From NCBI RefSeq assembly GCF_004152865.1, contig NZ_SEOO01000003.1:62001-126000 (forward strand): a stretch of DNA of 64,000 bases, given 5' to 3'. The stretch comes from Sphingobium cupriresistens. Lineage in GTDB: Bacteria; Pseudomonadota; Alphaproteobacteria; Sphingomonadales; Sphingomonadaceae. The notes under the pieces are model-generated. The model had not been told where the DNA came from, searched no databases, and worked only from the letters and a program-made list of their open reading frames with translations. Positions 54,718-63,073 of this stretch are shown piece after piece; position 1 is the first letter of the stretch; each line of letters starts with the position of its first letter. Position numbers and translations under genes: made by a program.

Positions 54718-54755
54718 AAAAGGCCGCTCCCGGTTTGACCGGAGCGGCCTTTTTA
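54718..54755. terminator. Bidirectional Rho-independent terminator
   Basis: AGGCCGCTCC (54721-54730) pairs with GGAGCGGCCT (54741-54750), with an A-run before and TTTTATTT after. It closes the small unit at 54591 and also faces the pspC gene from the right. Confidence 0.9.
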
Positions 54756-54800
54756 TTTGCTCTCTATTTGGCGATGTCGTGAACCGATCACGGGCGATCA

Positions 54801-54986
54801 TCAGCCCTCCGCCAGCCAGCCCGCGAGCAGATAGGCCACGACGCCGATCGGTCCCAATGCGCAGAGCGTCAGCAGGACCAGTCCGACGCGGAGCAGCGTC
54901 ACGTCCAGTCCGGTGCGGTTGGCGACGCCGGCGCATACGCCCATAATCTTGCCGTTGTTGCGGTCGAGGGTGAAGCTGTTGCTCAT
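54801..54986 (-). CDS. PspC-domain protein
   Basis: This 61-residue protein is almost all PspC domain: NNGKIMGVCAGVANRTGLDV, then a hydrophobic helix LVLLTLCALGPIGVVAYLLA. PspC proteins help sense inner-membrane stress. It is shorter than full PspC, as is usual for the stand-alone form. The ATG has AGAAGG upstream. Confidence 0.88.
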   Translation of the reverse strand: MSNSFTLDRNNGKIMGVCAGVANRTGLDVTLLRVGLVLLTLCALGPIGVVAYLLAGWLAEG

Positions 54987-55028
54987 CTGTCTGGCCTTCT
55001 GCTGAAATGATGGGAAGGGCGCGCGCGA

Positions 55029-55133
55029 TCAGGCGATCGGCGACACCGGGATCGCCGCGCTGACGAACAGGCTGGCGACGATGAAAGCGCCGATAAGGGC
55101 GACAGCGGCGTGCTGGATCTTGGCGATGGACAT
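55029..55133 (-). CDS. 34-residue membrane peptide upstream of pspC
   Basis: MSIAKIQHAAVALIGAFIVA then SLFVSAAIPVSPIA: a single helix with a short basic start. GGGAG lies 8 nt before the ATG. Same strand as the PspC gene, 42 nt ahead, so it may be co-transcribed. Family not recognised. Confidence 0.55.
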   Translation of the reverse strand: MSIAKIQHAAVALIGAFIVASLFVSAAIPVSPIA

Positions 55134-55310
55134 GGTGGATACTCCCTGATGTGATGGCCGGATCATTCCGACCTTGATGCCCACAGGACTAGCAGATGCC
55201 GTGCCAGTTTCGATTTTTGGCGGAAATCCCAGATTCTTTGCCAATAAGGCATCATGCTAGGCTGGCGAATAGACTCGCTATTGGGATATTTTCCCGCAGG
55301 TTGGTGAAAT

Positions 55311-55733
55311 ATGCCTGACGCTGTGGCGGGACCTGCTTTTTTATTCGTGTATGGCACGCTGCGGGCTGCCTTTGACGGGGAGATGGCGCGCTGGTTGCGG
55401 CAGGTGGCGCGGCTGGTCGGCCCGGCTACGGTCGGCGGCGCGCTCTACCGGGTCGCCGACTATCCGGGGCTGGTGGCCGGGCCGACGGGCAGGGTGCGGG
55501 GCGACCTCTTCGCACTGAGCGACGCCGCGGCGATCCTGGTCGTGCTGGACGATTATGAGGAATGCGCGCCCCATCACCCCCAGCCCCATGAATATCGCCG
55601 CGAGGCGATGACGGTGCAGGCGGCGGACGGGCCGGTGGAGGCCTGGGTCTATCTCTACACGCGCGACACAGCTGGCCTGCCCCCTGTCGCCGATGGCGAC
55701 TTCCTGTCTTGCGCGCAGACCCCGGACGACTAG
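55311..55733 (+). CDS. Gamma-glutamylcyclotransferase-like protein
   Basis: The 140-residue product has the GGCT-like signature FLFVYGTLRAAFDG, GALYRVADYPGLV and VLDDYEECAP, where Glu is likely the catalytic base. It may cleave gamma-glutamyl amines or peptides. The ATG at 55311 has only a weak ribosome site. Confidence 0.85.
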   Translation: MPDAVAGPAFLFVYGTLRAAFDGEMARWLRQVARLVGPATVGGALYRVADYPGLVAGPTGRVRGDLFALSDAAAILVVLDDYEECAPHHPQPHEYRREAMTVQAADGPVEAWVYLYTRDTAGLPPVADGDFLSCAQTPDD

Positions 55734-55770
55734 TCTGCCGCGTCGGGGGATGCACAGGAGACAGGCGCCG

Positions 55771-56685
55771 ATGACGACCGATCGCAAACAGGATGACGCG
55801 GCCCCCGCGGAGCGGCTGGCGGAAGACCGCAACTGGGTCGGCACCACCGGCTTCCAGCGTCGGCACATATTGGCGGGCGGAGCCTTCGCGGCCGGTTTCG
55901 CCGCCGCCTGCCGCCCCATCGCCAGCAGCGCGGTGCAGACCTCCGCCGAAGGGCTGACGGAAGAGAATGTCTCGATTCCCGCCAGCGACGGCTTTGCCAT
56001 GCCCGCCTTCGTCGCGCGCCCGGCGGGCGGCAAGGCCGCGCCCGTCATCGCCGTGGTGCATGAGATTTTCGGCGTGCATGAATGGATTCGCGACATCTGC
56101 CGCCGTTTCGCCAAGGCGGGCTATTACGCCATCGCGCCCGACCTGTTCGCCCGCCACGGCGACGCGACCAAGGTCGCTGATTTCAAGCAATTGATCGGCA
56201 CCATCGTGTCCAAAGCACCCGACGCGCAGGTGCTGGCCGATATCGACACCACCTATGGCTGGGCCGGAAAACATGGCGGCGATGCGACGCGGCGCGGCAT
56301 CACCGGCTTCTGCTGGGGCGGGCGGGTCGTCTGGCTCTATGCCGCGCATAGCGCCGATCTGGATGCGGGCGTCGCTTATTATGGGCGGCTGGTGACGGAC
56401 AAGACGCCCTTGCAGCCGCTGAGCGCGATCGAGGAGGTCGGCAAGCTCAAGGCGCCGGTGCTGGGCCAATATGGCGCACTGGACAAGGGCATACCGCTGA
56501 CGGACGTGGAGGCGATGCGCGCGGCGCTGGTCAAGGCGGGCAAGTCGCCGCCCGACGCCATCACCGTCCATGAGGGCGCGGACCATGGCTTCATGGCCGA
56601 TTATCGCCCCAGCTATAACGAAGCCGCCGCCAAGGCCGCGTGGGACGCGACGCTTGACTGGTTTGGAACATATGTGAAGCGGTGA
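55771..56685 (+). CDS. Dienelactone hydrolase family protein with Tat-like signal
   Basis: The product has 304 residues. A Tat-like leader, TGFQRRHILAGGAFAAGFAA, lies at about residue 30, then the alpha/beta hydrolase core: VVHEIFGVHEWIRD, nucleophile Cys in GFCWGGR and His in GADHGFMAD. The Cys nucleophile is typical of dienelactone hydrolases. An aromatic or lactone substrate is inferred. AGGAG is 10 nt upstream. Confidence 0.9.
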   Translation: MTTDRKQDDAAPAERLAEDRNWVGTTGFQRRHILAGGAFAAGFAAACRPIASSAVQTSAEGLTEENVSIPASDGFAMPAFVARPAGGKAAPVIAVVHEIFGVHEWIRDICRRFAKAGYYAIAPDLFARHGDATKVADFKQLIGTIVSKAPDAQVLADIDTTYGWAGKHGGDATRRGITGFCWGGRVVWLYAAHSADLDAGVAYYGRLVTDKTPLQPLSAIEEVGKLKAPVLGQYGALDKGIPLTDVEAMRAALVKAGKSPPDAITVHEGADHGFMADYRPSYNEAAAKAAWDATLDWFGTYVKR

Positions 56686-56691
56686 GAAAAA

Positions 56692-56719
56692 CCGGGCTCC
56701 TGTGTTCGCAGGAGCCCGG
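56692..56719. terminator. Strong two-way hairpin (GCTCCTG-type repeat)
   Basis: An 11-bp perfect stem CCGGGCTCCTG / CAGGAGCCCGG with loop TGTTCG lies between two convergent genes. AAAAA precedes it and an AT-rich run follows. The core repeats the palindrome at 31361-31378. Confidence 0.8.
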
Positions 56720-56724
56720 CCCTA

Positions 56725-57255
56725 TTATTTCTGCTTCATCGCCTCGACCGCGGCGAGCGTGGTCTTCACATGCTCGGCATAGTTCATTTCGCTATGGACG
56801 AAGGCCACCCGGCCCGACGGCGCGATGACATAGGAGGTGCGATCGGTCATGCCCGGCCGCATCTTGAGCGCCACGTCATAGCCGGTCACGATCGCCGGCC
56901 CGGCCGACGCCACGGCGAACTTGCCCGCGCATTCCTTGGTCGAAAAGGCGACGAGATCGTCCACGGGGTCGGCCGACATGCCGATGACCGTCGCGCCGGC
57001 CGCCTTGAACTTGTCGATATTCTCGGCAAATTCGCGCGCTTCGGCCGAACAGCCCGGCGTGAACGCCTTGGGGAAGAAATAGAGCACCACCGGCCCGCGC
57101 TTCAACTGGTGCGACAGGGTCAGGGTGAAGGTCTTGCCCGCCTGCGCGCCGCGGGTGGTGAAGTCGGGCGCCTTGGCGCCGACGGCAAGGGCGGCCATCG
57201 CGCCGCTGGAACTCAGGGCGGCGGCGGCGGCGAGGAGAAGAGACAGGCGCTTCAT
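56725..57255 (-). CDS. Periplasmic peroxiredoxin
   Basis: The product has 176 residues with a signal peptide (MKRLSLLLAAAAALSSSGAMA). The AhpC/BCP-type active site is AFTPGCSAEAREF, and a second Cys is in STKECAGKF. It should reduce peroxides in the periplasm. Its ATG overlaps the stop of the VOC gene by 4 nt, so the two are co-translated. Confidence 0.88.
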   Translation of the reverse strand: MKRLSLLLAAAAALSSSGAMAALAVGAKAPDFTTRGAQAGKTFTLTLSHQLKRGPVVLYFFPKAFTPGCSAEAREFAENIDKFKAAGATVIGMSADPVDDLVAFSTKECAGKFAVASAGPAIVTGYDVALKMRPGMTDRTSYVIAPSGRVAFVHSEMNYAEHVKTTLAAVEAMKQK

Positions 57256-57659
57256 AGGTCGGTTCCTTGGGTCGGACGGTGATCGGGCTGTTCCCATAAT
57301 TCGATCGCATTGCCCTCCGGATCATGAATGCGGGCGAAACGGCCGAGGACGGGATCGTCCCATTCGGGCTTGGTGATGATCGCAACGCCTGCGGCGCGCA
57401 AGCGGTCCAGAAGGGAATCGAGATCGGACACGCGGAAATTCAGCATGAAGGCCTTGTCGGCGGCGAAATAGTCGCTGTCCGCCTTGAACGGGGCGAACAC
57501 CATCGGCCCGCCGCGCGGCTGCCAGATCCATTCATTGGGCGTGTCCGCCGGATCGACCACGCAGCCGCCGCCGACATTCAGGTGGGTGCGATACCACGCC
57601 CCCAGCGCATCGGGATCGCGCGCGCGAAAGAACAGGCCTCCCATTCCCAGCACCGGCAT
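57252..57659 (-). CDS. VOC (glyoxalase/bleomycin-resistance fold) family protein
   Basis: This 135-residue protein shows two beta-alpha-beta units: GGLFFRARDPDALGAWYR and VSDLDSLLDRLRAAGVAII, with a metal-ligand type end DPEGNAIELWEQ. Substrate unknown. Coupled to the peroxiredoxin gene. Confidence 0.85.
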   Translation of the reverse strand: MPVLGMGGLFFRARDPDALGAWYRTHLNVGGGCVVDPADTPNEWIWQPRGGPMVFAPFKADSDYFAADKAFMLNFRVSDLDSLLDRLRAAGVAIITKPEWDDPVLGRFARIHDPEGNAIELWEQPDHRPTQGTDL

Positions 57660-57758
57660 GGCATCGACTCCCCATTATGTGAACGCCCGGACGCTATCAT
57701 GCGGGCAGGGCCGAGTCATGCATGGGAACCGGCGGCGCGCTGGCCGGTTCCTCCTTAC

Positions 57759-58268
57759 ATGCGGAAATCATGTCCACCCGTGACGCTTCTGTCCCTGTTG
57801 CTGGCCGCCGGCTGCAACCAGGCGTCGGACAAGAGCGCCGACCAGCCCGGCGTCGTCGCCAACATATTGGACCAGACGCTGCCCAATGTGGAGGAAGCGC
57901 CGCCTGCCGCCAATGCGATTACGCCGGTGGAATCGCCGCCGAAGATCGACACGCCCCCGCCCGAAGCGGCTCCCGTCGGCCTGATCCCCGCCGCCATGCA
58001 GGGCAACTGGACCGGCACGCAGGATCGATGCGGCGATCGCAGCGCCGATCTGGAACTGACCGTCACCCCCGACCGGCTGTTGTTCCACGAAAGCGTCGGG
58101 ACGGTGCAGAGCGTGACGGCAGGCGAGGATGGCCGCGCCGCTGTGGAAGCGGCCTTCACCGGCGAAGGCCAGAGCTGGACCCGCACCCTGGCGTTGCGCA
58201 CGTCGCCGGACGGCAAGGCGCTGACCATCGTCAATGACGGGACGGCGGTTACGCGCAAGCGTTGTTGA
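57759..58268 (+). CDS. Putative lipoprotein, function unknown
   Basis: The product has 169 residues from the ATG at 57759, giving MRKSCPPVTLLSLLLAAGCN with a lipobox (LAAGC). A Pro-rich linker (about 45-75) leads to a beta-rich domain (GNWTGTQDRCGDRSADLEL, then VTPDRLLFHESVG) that ends TRKRC; the two Cys may pair. No family recognised. No obvious ribosome site, so the start could instead be the GTG at 57780. Confidence 0.65.
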   Translation: MRKSCPPVTLLSLLLAAGCNQASDKSADQPGVVANILDQTLPNVEEAPPAANAITPVESPPKIDTPPPEAAPVGLIPAAMQGNWTGTQDRCGDRSADLELTVTPDRLLFHESVGTVQSVTAGEDGRAAVEAAFTGEGQSWTRTLALRTSPDGKALTIVNDGTAVTRKRC

Positions 58269-58333
58269 AGGGCGAGGCGTTGCTTTGACACCCGCCCCTT
58301 CCCCCTCCGCCTTCTGCCCGCTACAGCCACGCG

Positions 58334-59404
58334 ATGATCGGCCGCCTTACCTTGAGCGATTTCCGCAATCATGCGGACGCGCTGATCCTGCCCGACCATA
58401 GCTTCGTCCTGCTGACCGGCGACAATGGCGCGGGCAAGACCAACATATTGGAAGCGGTGTCGATGCTGGCGCCCGGTCGCGGGCTGCGCGGCGCGCCGCT
58501 GTCCGCCATGGCGCGGCAGGAGGGGAGCGGAGGCTTCGGCATCGCGGCGGAAGTGGACGGCGTGGTGTTGGGCACCGGCGTCGCCGCCGCCAGCCCGGAA
58601 CGGCGACAGGTGCGGATCGGCGGCGTGGCCTCCTCCGCCAACGCGCTGGCCGACCATCTGGCGATCGTCTGGCTCACCCCGGCGATGGACCGGCTGTTCC
58701 TCGACAGTCCCGGCGGGCGACGGCGCTTCCTCGACCGGCTGACGCTGGCGCTGCATTCGGGCCATGCGATGCACAGCGCCCGCTATGACGCGGCGATGCG
58801 GGCGCGCAACCGGCTGCTCACCGACCCGCGCCGAGCCGACCCGGCCTGGTTGTCGGCGTTGGAGGCGCAAATGGGCGAGCATGGTGCAGCGCTGGCGGGT
58901 GCGCGCGCCGATCTGGTGGCGCGGTTGAACGCGATGCTGGCGGACCAGCCCGACGAACCCTTCGCCCGGCCGCGGATCGCGATCGAAGGCGAGGATGCCG
59001 GCGACGACGCGCTGGCGGATCGGCTGGCGCGCGAGCGGCGGCGCGATGCGGCGGCGGGGCGCACCCTGTCCGGCCCGCATCGCCACGACCTGGCCGTCAC
59101 CCATATCGCCAAGGATCAGCCCGCTGCGCTCTGTTCGACCGGCGAGCAGAAGGCGCTGCTGCTCTCGATCCTGCTGGCCCATGCCGCGCTGGTGGCGGCC
59201 ACGCGCGGCCAGCCGCCCGTGCTGCTGCTGGATGAGGTTGCGGCTCATCTCGACCCGTCCCGCCGCAGCGCATTATTCCAACGATTGCGGGAAACCGGGG
59301 GGCAGGTGTGGATGACGGGTACAGAATCCAGTCTTTTCAACGATCTGGATGATGCAACCCGATTGACGGTAACGGCCGGGCAGGTTTTTCGTTCCGCAGC
59401 ATAA
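58334..59404 (+). CDS. recF: DNA replication and repair protein RecF
   Basis: This 356-residue SMC-like ATPase has Walker [19 protein letters not shown], a signature near [17 protein letters not shown] and Walker [15 protein letters not shown]. It helps load RecA at gaps. It is not next to dnaN or gyrB here, as in many alphaproteobacteria. Confidence 0.95.
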   Translation: MIGRLTLSDFRNHADALILPDHSFVLLTGDNGAGKTNILEAVSMLAPGRGLRGAPLSAMARQEGSGGFGIAAEVDGVVLGTGVAAASPERRQVRIGGVASSANALADHLAIVWLTPAMDRLFLDSPGGRRRFLDRLTLALHSGHAMHSARYDAAMRARNRLLTDPRRADPAWLSALEAQMGEHGAALAGARADLVARLNAMLADQPDEPFARPRIAIEGEDAGDDALADRLARERRRDAAAGRTLSGPHRHDLAVTHIAKDQPAALCSTGEQKALLLSILLAHAALVAATRGQPPVLLLDEVAAHLDPSRRSALFQRLRETGGQVWMTGTESSLFNDLDDATRLTVTAGQVFRSAA

Positions 59405-59512
59405 CGCATCGACGAAACGACTCGTCGCCCCACGCTTGTCCATCCGTCCGGCGTCTGCCCTAAGACCGGCATCGGGGTTCAAGCCTACAAAATAAGTCGG
59501 GGTCGCAATCAC

Positions 59513-60043
59513 ATGGTCGTTGGTTTTCGCGCGTTTTTCGCGGCGTCTATTCTTGCGCTCTCGACCCTTTTCGCTGTTCCCGCCACCGCCGGCACACTCC
59601 AGTGCGTTCCTTTCGCCCGGCAGGTTTCCGGCATCGACATCCACGGCAACGCCAATACCTGGTGGGGCCAGGCCGAAGGGCGCTACGACCGTGGTCATGA
59701 ACCCCGCGTCGGTGCCGTCCTGGCCTTCGCCGCCAGCCGTTCGATGCCGGTCGGCCATGTCGCCATGGTCAGCAAGGTGGTCAGCGGCCGCGAAGTGCTG
59801 CTGACCCACGCCAACTGGTCCTATCGCGGCGGCATCGAGCGCAACGTTCGCGCCATCGACGTGTCGGCCAATAACGACTGGACCGATGTCCGGGTATGGT
59901 ATGGTCCGATCGGCGACCTGGGCCTGCGTTCCAACCCGGCGCGCGGCTTCATCTACGCCCAGCCGTCCAAGACCATCGATCAGCCCGTCCAGATCGCGTC
60001 GGCCGACGCGACCGGCGGCGCTGCGGTGCGCGCCGCTTTCTGA
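59513..60043 (+). CDS. Secreted CHAP-domain protein (first of a tandem pair)
   Basis: The product has 176 residues with a signal peptide (AFFAASILALSTLFAVPATAG). The CHAP-type site is Cys in LQCVPFARQVSG, His in VGHVAMVSKVV and Asn in LTHANWSYRGG. CHAP enzymes cut peptidoglycan amide bonds. It aligns throughout with the next gene, so the two arose by duplication. Confidence 0.88.
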   Translation: MVVGFRAFFAASILALSTLFAVPATAGTLQCVPFARQVSGIDIHGNANTWWGQAEGRYDRGHEPRVGAVLAFAASRSMPVGHVAMVSKVVSGREVLLTHANWSYRGGIERNVRAIDVSANNDWTDVRVWYGPIGDLGLRSNPARGFIYAQPSKTIDQPVQIASADATGGAAVRAAF

Positions 60044-60193
60044 TCGCGGCGCGCGATCGACAACGCCTGCGGCGCGGATCGATCGCTTTTTTCCAAACCC
60101 TTACATCGCTGATGCAGGCTTAACCTCTTCTCAAACCATGGCGGCCTAGGGTCATCCTTGGTGGGGCGATTCTTGTTATCGGGATCGCATAAG

Positions 60194-60949
60194 ATGTTTC
60201 GAGCGATACGCCGGACTGCGGCATGGCTGCTGTTGTCCGGTCTGGCGGCCGCGCCCTCCTGGGGGGCGGCGGTGCTGCAATGTGTGCCCTATGCCCGGAT
60301 CGTATCGGGCGTGGCGATCAAGGGCGATGCGCTGACTTGGTGGGATCAGGCGGATGGTCAATATAAGCGCGGGACCAAGCCGAAAAAGGGTGCGGTGCTG
60401 GCTTTTCGGCCCAATGGTCCGATGCTGCTGGGCCATGTCGCGGTCATCAGCAAGGTGCTGGACGACCGCCGCGTACTGATCCGTCACGCCAACTGGTCCG
60501 TCCCCGGCGCGATCGAGGAGGATGTGCTGGCGATCGACGTGTCGGAGGATGGCGACTGGAGTCAGGTGAGGGTGTGGCATAGCCCGACGGGCCAAATGGG
60601 CGCGCGCACCAACCCGACCTTCGGTTTCATCTATCCGGCCAAGGCCCGGCTGCATGATTTCACCCCCGACCCGATACTGGGCGCGAGCGTGCGTTTCGCC
60701 AAGGTCGATTCGGATATGTGGGACGAACAGGGGCTGCCGCGGATGTTGCGGGAGCCGCGCGTAACGCCGGTCATGGCCAGCCCGCGCATGATCCAGGTCG
60801 CGCAGGCCAGGCCAGCGCCCTGGGCGCGCAAGGCCGTACCGCGGCTGGAGGCCGATCCCTTCGTCGTTGAATATGCCGACGCGGTTCCGTCGCAACGGAC
60901 GCTGAGCGCGATCATCGCCGATGTGCGGCGCGAGGCGGTGATGAACTGA
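60194..60949 (+). CDS. Secreted CHAP-domain protein (second of a tandem pair)
   Basis: The product has 251 residues with signal peptide (AAWLLLSGLAAAPSWG) and CHAP core LQCVPYARIVSG, LGHVAVISKVLD and IRHANWSVPG. Relative to its neighbour it has a C-terminal extension of about 80 residues (from FTPDPILGA on) without a known domain. Likely an amidase of the cell wall. A terminator follows. Confidence 0.88.
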   Translation: MFRAIRRTAAWLLLSGLAAAPSWGAAVLQCVPYARIVSGVAIKGDALTWWDQADGQYKRGTKPKKGAVLAFRPNGPMLLGHVAVISKVLDDRRVLIRHANWSVPGAIEEDVLAIDVSEDGDWSQVRVWHSPTGQMGARTNPTFGFIYPAKARLHDFTPDPILGASVRFAKVDSDMWDEQGLPRMLREPRVTPVMASPRMIQVAQARPAPWARKAVPRLEADPFVVEYADAVPSQRTLSAIIADVRREAVMN

Positions 60950-60952
60950 TAC

Positions 60953-60985
60953 AAAAAAGGGGCGCTCTCGTCGGCGCCCCTTTTT
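60953..60985. terminator. Bidirectional terminator between CHAP and DUF3297 genes
   Basis: AAAAAAGGGGCGC pairs with GGCGCCCCTTTTT over a short loop, between convergent genes. Confidence 0.9.
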
Positions 60986-60987
60986 GT

Positions 60988-61278
60988 TTATTCGGCCTCG
61001 GTCGGCTTGTCTTCGGTAGACTTGTCTTCGATACCCTCGGCAGGATTTTCGAACCAGGCTTCGACTTCGCCGGTCAGCTTGATCGTCAGCGGATTGCCGT
61101 GACGGTCGCGGCTCTTGCCGGCGGCGACGCGAATCCAGCCCTCTGAGATCGAATATTCCTCCACATCCTTGCGCTCGCGGCCCTTGAACCGGATGCCGAT
61201 GCCGCGTTGCAGCACCTCCATGTCGAAATGGGGGCTTTTGGGATTGGTGGACAGATGATCGGGGGGCGTGTCGCTCAT
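60988..61278 (-). CDS. DUF3297 family protein
   Basis: This 96-residue acidic protein has HFDMEVLQRGIGIRFKGRER, then EYSISEGWIRVAAGKSRDR and an acidic Glu/Thr tail. This fits DUF3297. Function unknown. It is cytoplasmic by composition. Confidence 0.85.
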   Translation of the reverse strand: MSDTPPDHLSTNPKSPHFDMEVLQRGIGIRFKGRERKDVEEYSISEGWIRVAAGKSRDRHGNPLTIKLTGEVEAWFENPAEGIEDKSTEDKPTEAE

Positions 61279-61331
61279 GGTGATATTCCCTGGAAAGTTT
61301 GTTCGCGCCTAGCGCCTGGGGTCGCCGTCCG

Positions 61332-62165
61332 TCAACCGCCGCGCTTTTCATCGACGTCACAGAAGATGCGGCGAATGACGCCCGCGTCCAGCCAGGCGGT
61401 GAAGCGGTTTTCCGCGTCGGCGAGGCCCGCGAAGGGATAGGCGACCGGGCGATCATCCACCGCGCGGCTGGCCGCCGTCAGCCGGGCGATGGCGTCGGGC
61501 GCGGTGGTCAGGATGCGCCCGCGCCGGTCGGTCGAGGCGCTGTTGACCCCCACGACATGGCCGTCTTCGGCAAAAACCGGCCCGCCGCTTATCCCCGACA
61601 AGGTGCCGTCTCCGTCAGGGATACGGCCCTTTTCGGCCCAGGCCAGGATCGGCTGGGTCAGGTCGCTGCGCCCACGCCGCGCGCTCGCCTCGCCGATTAG
61701 TTCTGACATGACCAATGTCGGTCGGCCGGCTGGAAAGCCCATATGAAAGCCCGGCGTGCCGGGTTGCGGGATGCGGCTGGACAGCGGCAGGGCGGCGGGA
61801 CTGGTTATGCCGTCACGCACCAGCGCGGCGTCCGCCTCCACGCTTTCGATCACGCGCGACACCGGTCGCGCGAAACGGCCATCCTCAAGGCCCACGCGGG
61901 TGCAGCCATGGGTGACATGCTGGGCGGTCAGCCAGGCGCCGTCGCGGTCGACGGCAAAGGCGGTGCCCATCGAATCGGCTGGCCCGTTGGGATTATCCTC
62001 GATCACGAACTGTTCATCGCTCCAGTCGGGCATCGGCCGGCGCGGCGATCGCGGGTCGAACTGTTCGACCTTAAGCGGCGGCACGGCCATGTCCTGACCG
62101 AGCCACGCGACCAGCAACAGGCCCCCGAACGCGAAGGGCAGGCAGCCGCAGCCGCGCTTCGCCAT
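61332..62165 (-). CDS. Trypsin-like serine protease
   Basis: The product has 277 residues with an N-terminal membrane anchor or signal (GCLPFAFGGLLLVAWLG). The S1 triad is visible: His in LTAQHVTHGC, Asp in VEADAALVR and Ser in LSGISGGPVF. No PDZ domain. It is likely an exported protease. It starts 4 nt after the DUF350 gene, so the two are one unit. Confidence 0.88.
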   Translation of the reverse strand: MAKRGCGCLPFAFGGLLLVAWLGQDMAVPPLKVEQFDPRSPRRPMPDWSDEQFVIEDNPNGPADSMGTAFAVDRDGAWLTAQHVTHGCTRVGLEDGRFARPVSRVIESVEADAALVRDGITSPAALPLSSRIPQPGTPGFHMGFPAGRPTLVMSELIGEASARRGRSDLTQPILAWAEKGRIPDGDGTLSGISGGPVFAEDGHVVGVNSASTDRRGRILTTAPDAIARLTAASRAVDDRPVAYPFAGLADAENRFTAWLDAGVIRRIFCDVDEKRGG

Positions 62166-62169
62166 CGCC

Positions 62170-62592
62170 TCAGCCCGCGACCGCGGCGGCGGTCAGGCAG
62201 GCGATCGCGGCTTTCATCATCGCCAGGAAGATCGCGGCCGATCGCTCGTTGGCCTCGATTCGCGCCGACAGCGTGCCGAGCAGGAAATCGACCAGGCGGA
62301 AGGCGACGAGTTGCAGCACCAATGTCACGCTGCCCCAGATGACGATGTCCCAGACATTGACCGACCCGGCGAGGCAGAAGCCCAACGGCGCCGCCAGCCC
62401 GATCGCGGCGCCGCCGAGCGAGATCGCTGCGGCTTCGTTGCCGCCGCGGATCAGCGCGAATTCGTCATGCGGGGTGATCCACATATAGAGGCCCAGCGCC
62501 GCCAGCCAGACCAGCGTCGCGCTGCCCAGATGCAGCAACAGGATGGGAAGGCCCGACAACAGGCTTTGAATCACGGGCATGGGATCGGTCAT
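62170..62592 (-). CDS. DUF350 membrane protein
   Basis: The product has 140 residues with four hydrophobic segments in two similar halves, the DUF350 layout. LIRGGNEAAAISLGGAAIG is the family core. Function unknown. It is paired with the downstream protease. Confidence 0.8.
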   Translation of the reverse strand: MTDPMPVIQSLLSGLPILLLHLGSATLVWLAALGLYMWITPHDEFALIRGGNEAAAISLGGAAIGLAAPLGFCLAGSVNVWDIVIWGSVTLVLQLVAFRLVDFLLGTLSARIEANERSAAIFLAMMKAAIACLTAAAVAG

Positions 62593-62664
62593 GCCGTCCC
62601 CAATGCCGTAACCCGCCCCAAGGTTCAATCGGGGCGGGTCACGGGTGAAATATAGCCGCTGGCG

Positions 62665-62961
62665 TTATCGGCAGATGCGCACGCGCACGTCGCGGTCGCG
62701 ATAATAGTCGTAGCGCCATTCGGTCCAGCAGCGCGTGCGATAGCGATAGGCGGTCCGATAATGGCCGCGATGCCCGCGCCAATCGCGCCGGTCGCCGCGC
62801 CAGTGGCGGCGATCGTCCCAGCGCCTGTTGTCCCAGCGGCCATCACGGTCGCCGCGCCAGCCGGACCCGCCATAATATTGCGCCTGGGCCGGGGCCGCTG
62901 CTGCGCCAAGGCCGGTGATGGCGAGGCTTAACGCGGCCGCGCCCTTCCAGAACAGGTTCAT
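62665..62961 (-). CDS. Small secreted Arg/Trp/Asp-rich protein
   Basis: The product has 98 residues with signal peptide (GAAALSLAITGLGAAAAPAQAQ). The mature part is a low-complexity run of RWD/RDR/HWR units and ends with two Cys (RCWTEW and RICR). Such RcnB/YXWGD-like proteins are common in sphingomonads; the role is unknown. GAGGAGAG lies upstream. Confidence 0.75.
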   Translation of the reverse strand: MNLFWKGAAALSLAITGLGAAAAPAQAQYYGGSGWRGDRDGRWDNRRWDDRRHWRGDRRDWRGHRGHYRTAYRYRTRCWTEWRYDYYRDRDVRVRICR

Positions 62962-63073
62962 GTCTTTCTCTCCTCACAGATCCCGCCCGTCACGGGAGGG
63001 AGCATGAAAGGGAGAATGCATCGCGCCGACTGAACCGTCCGCGAATGGACATGTCAGCGACGGTTCAGGCTTT

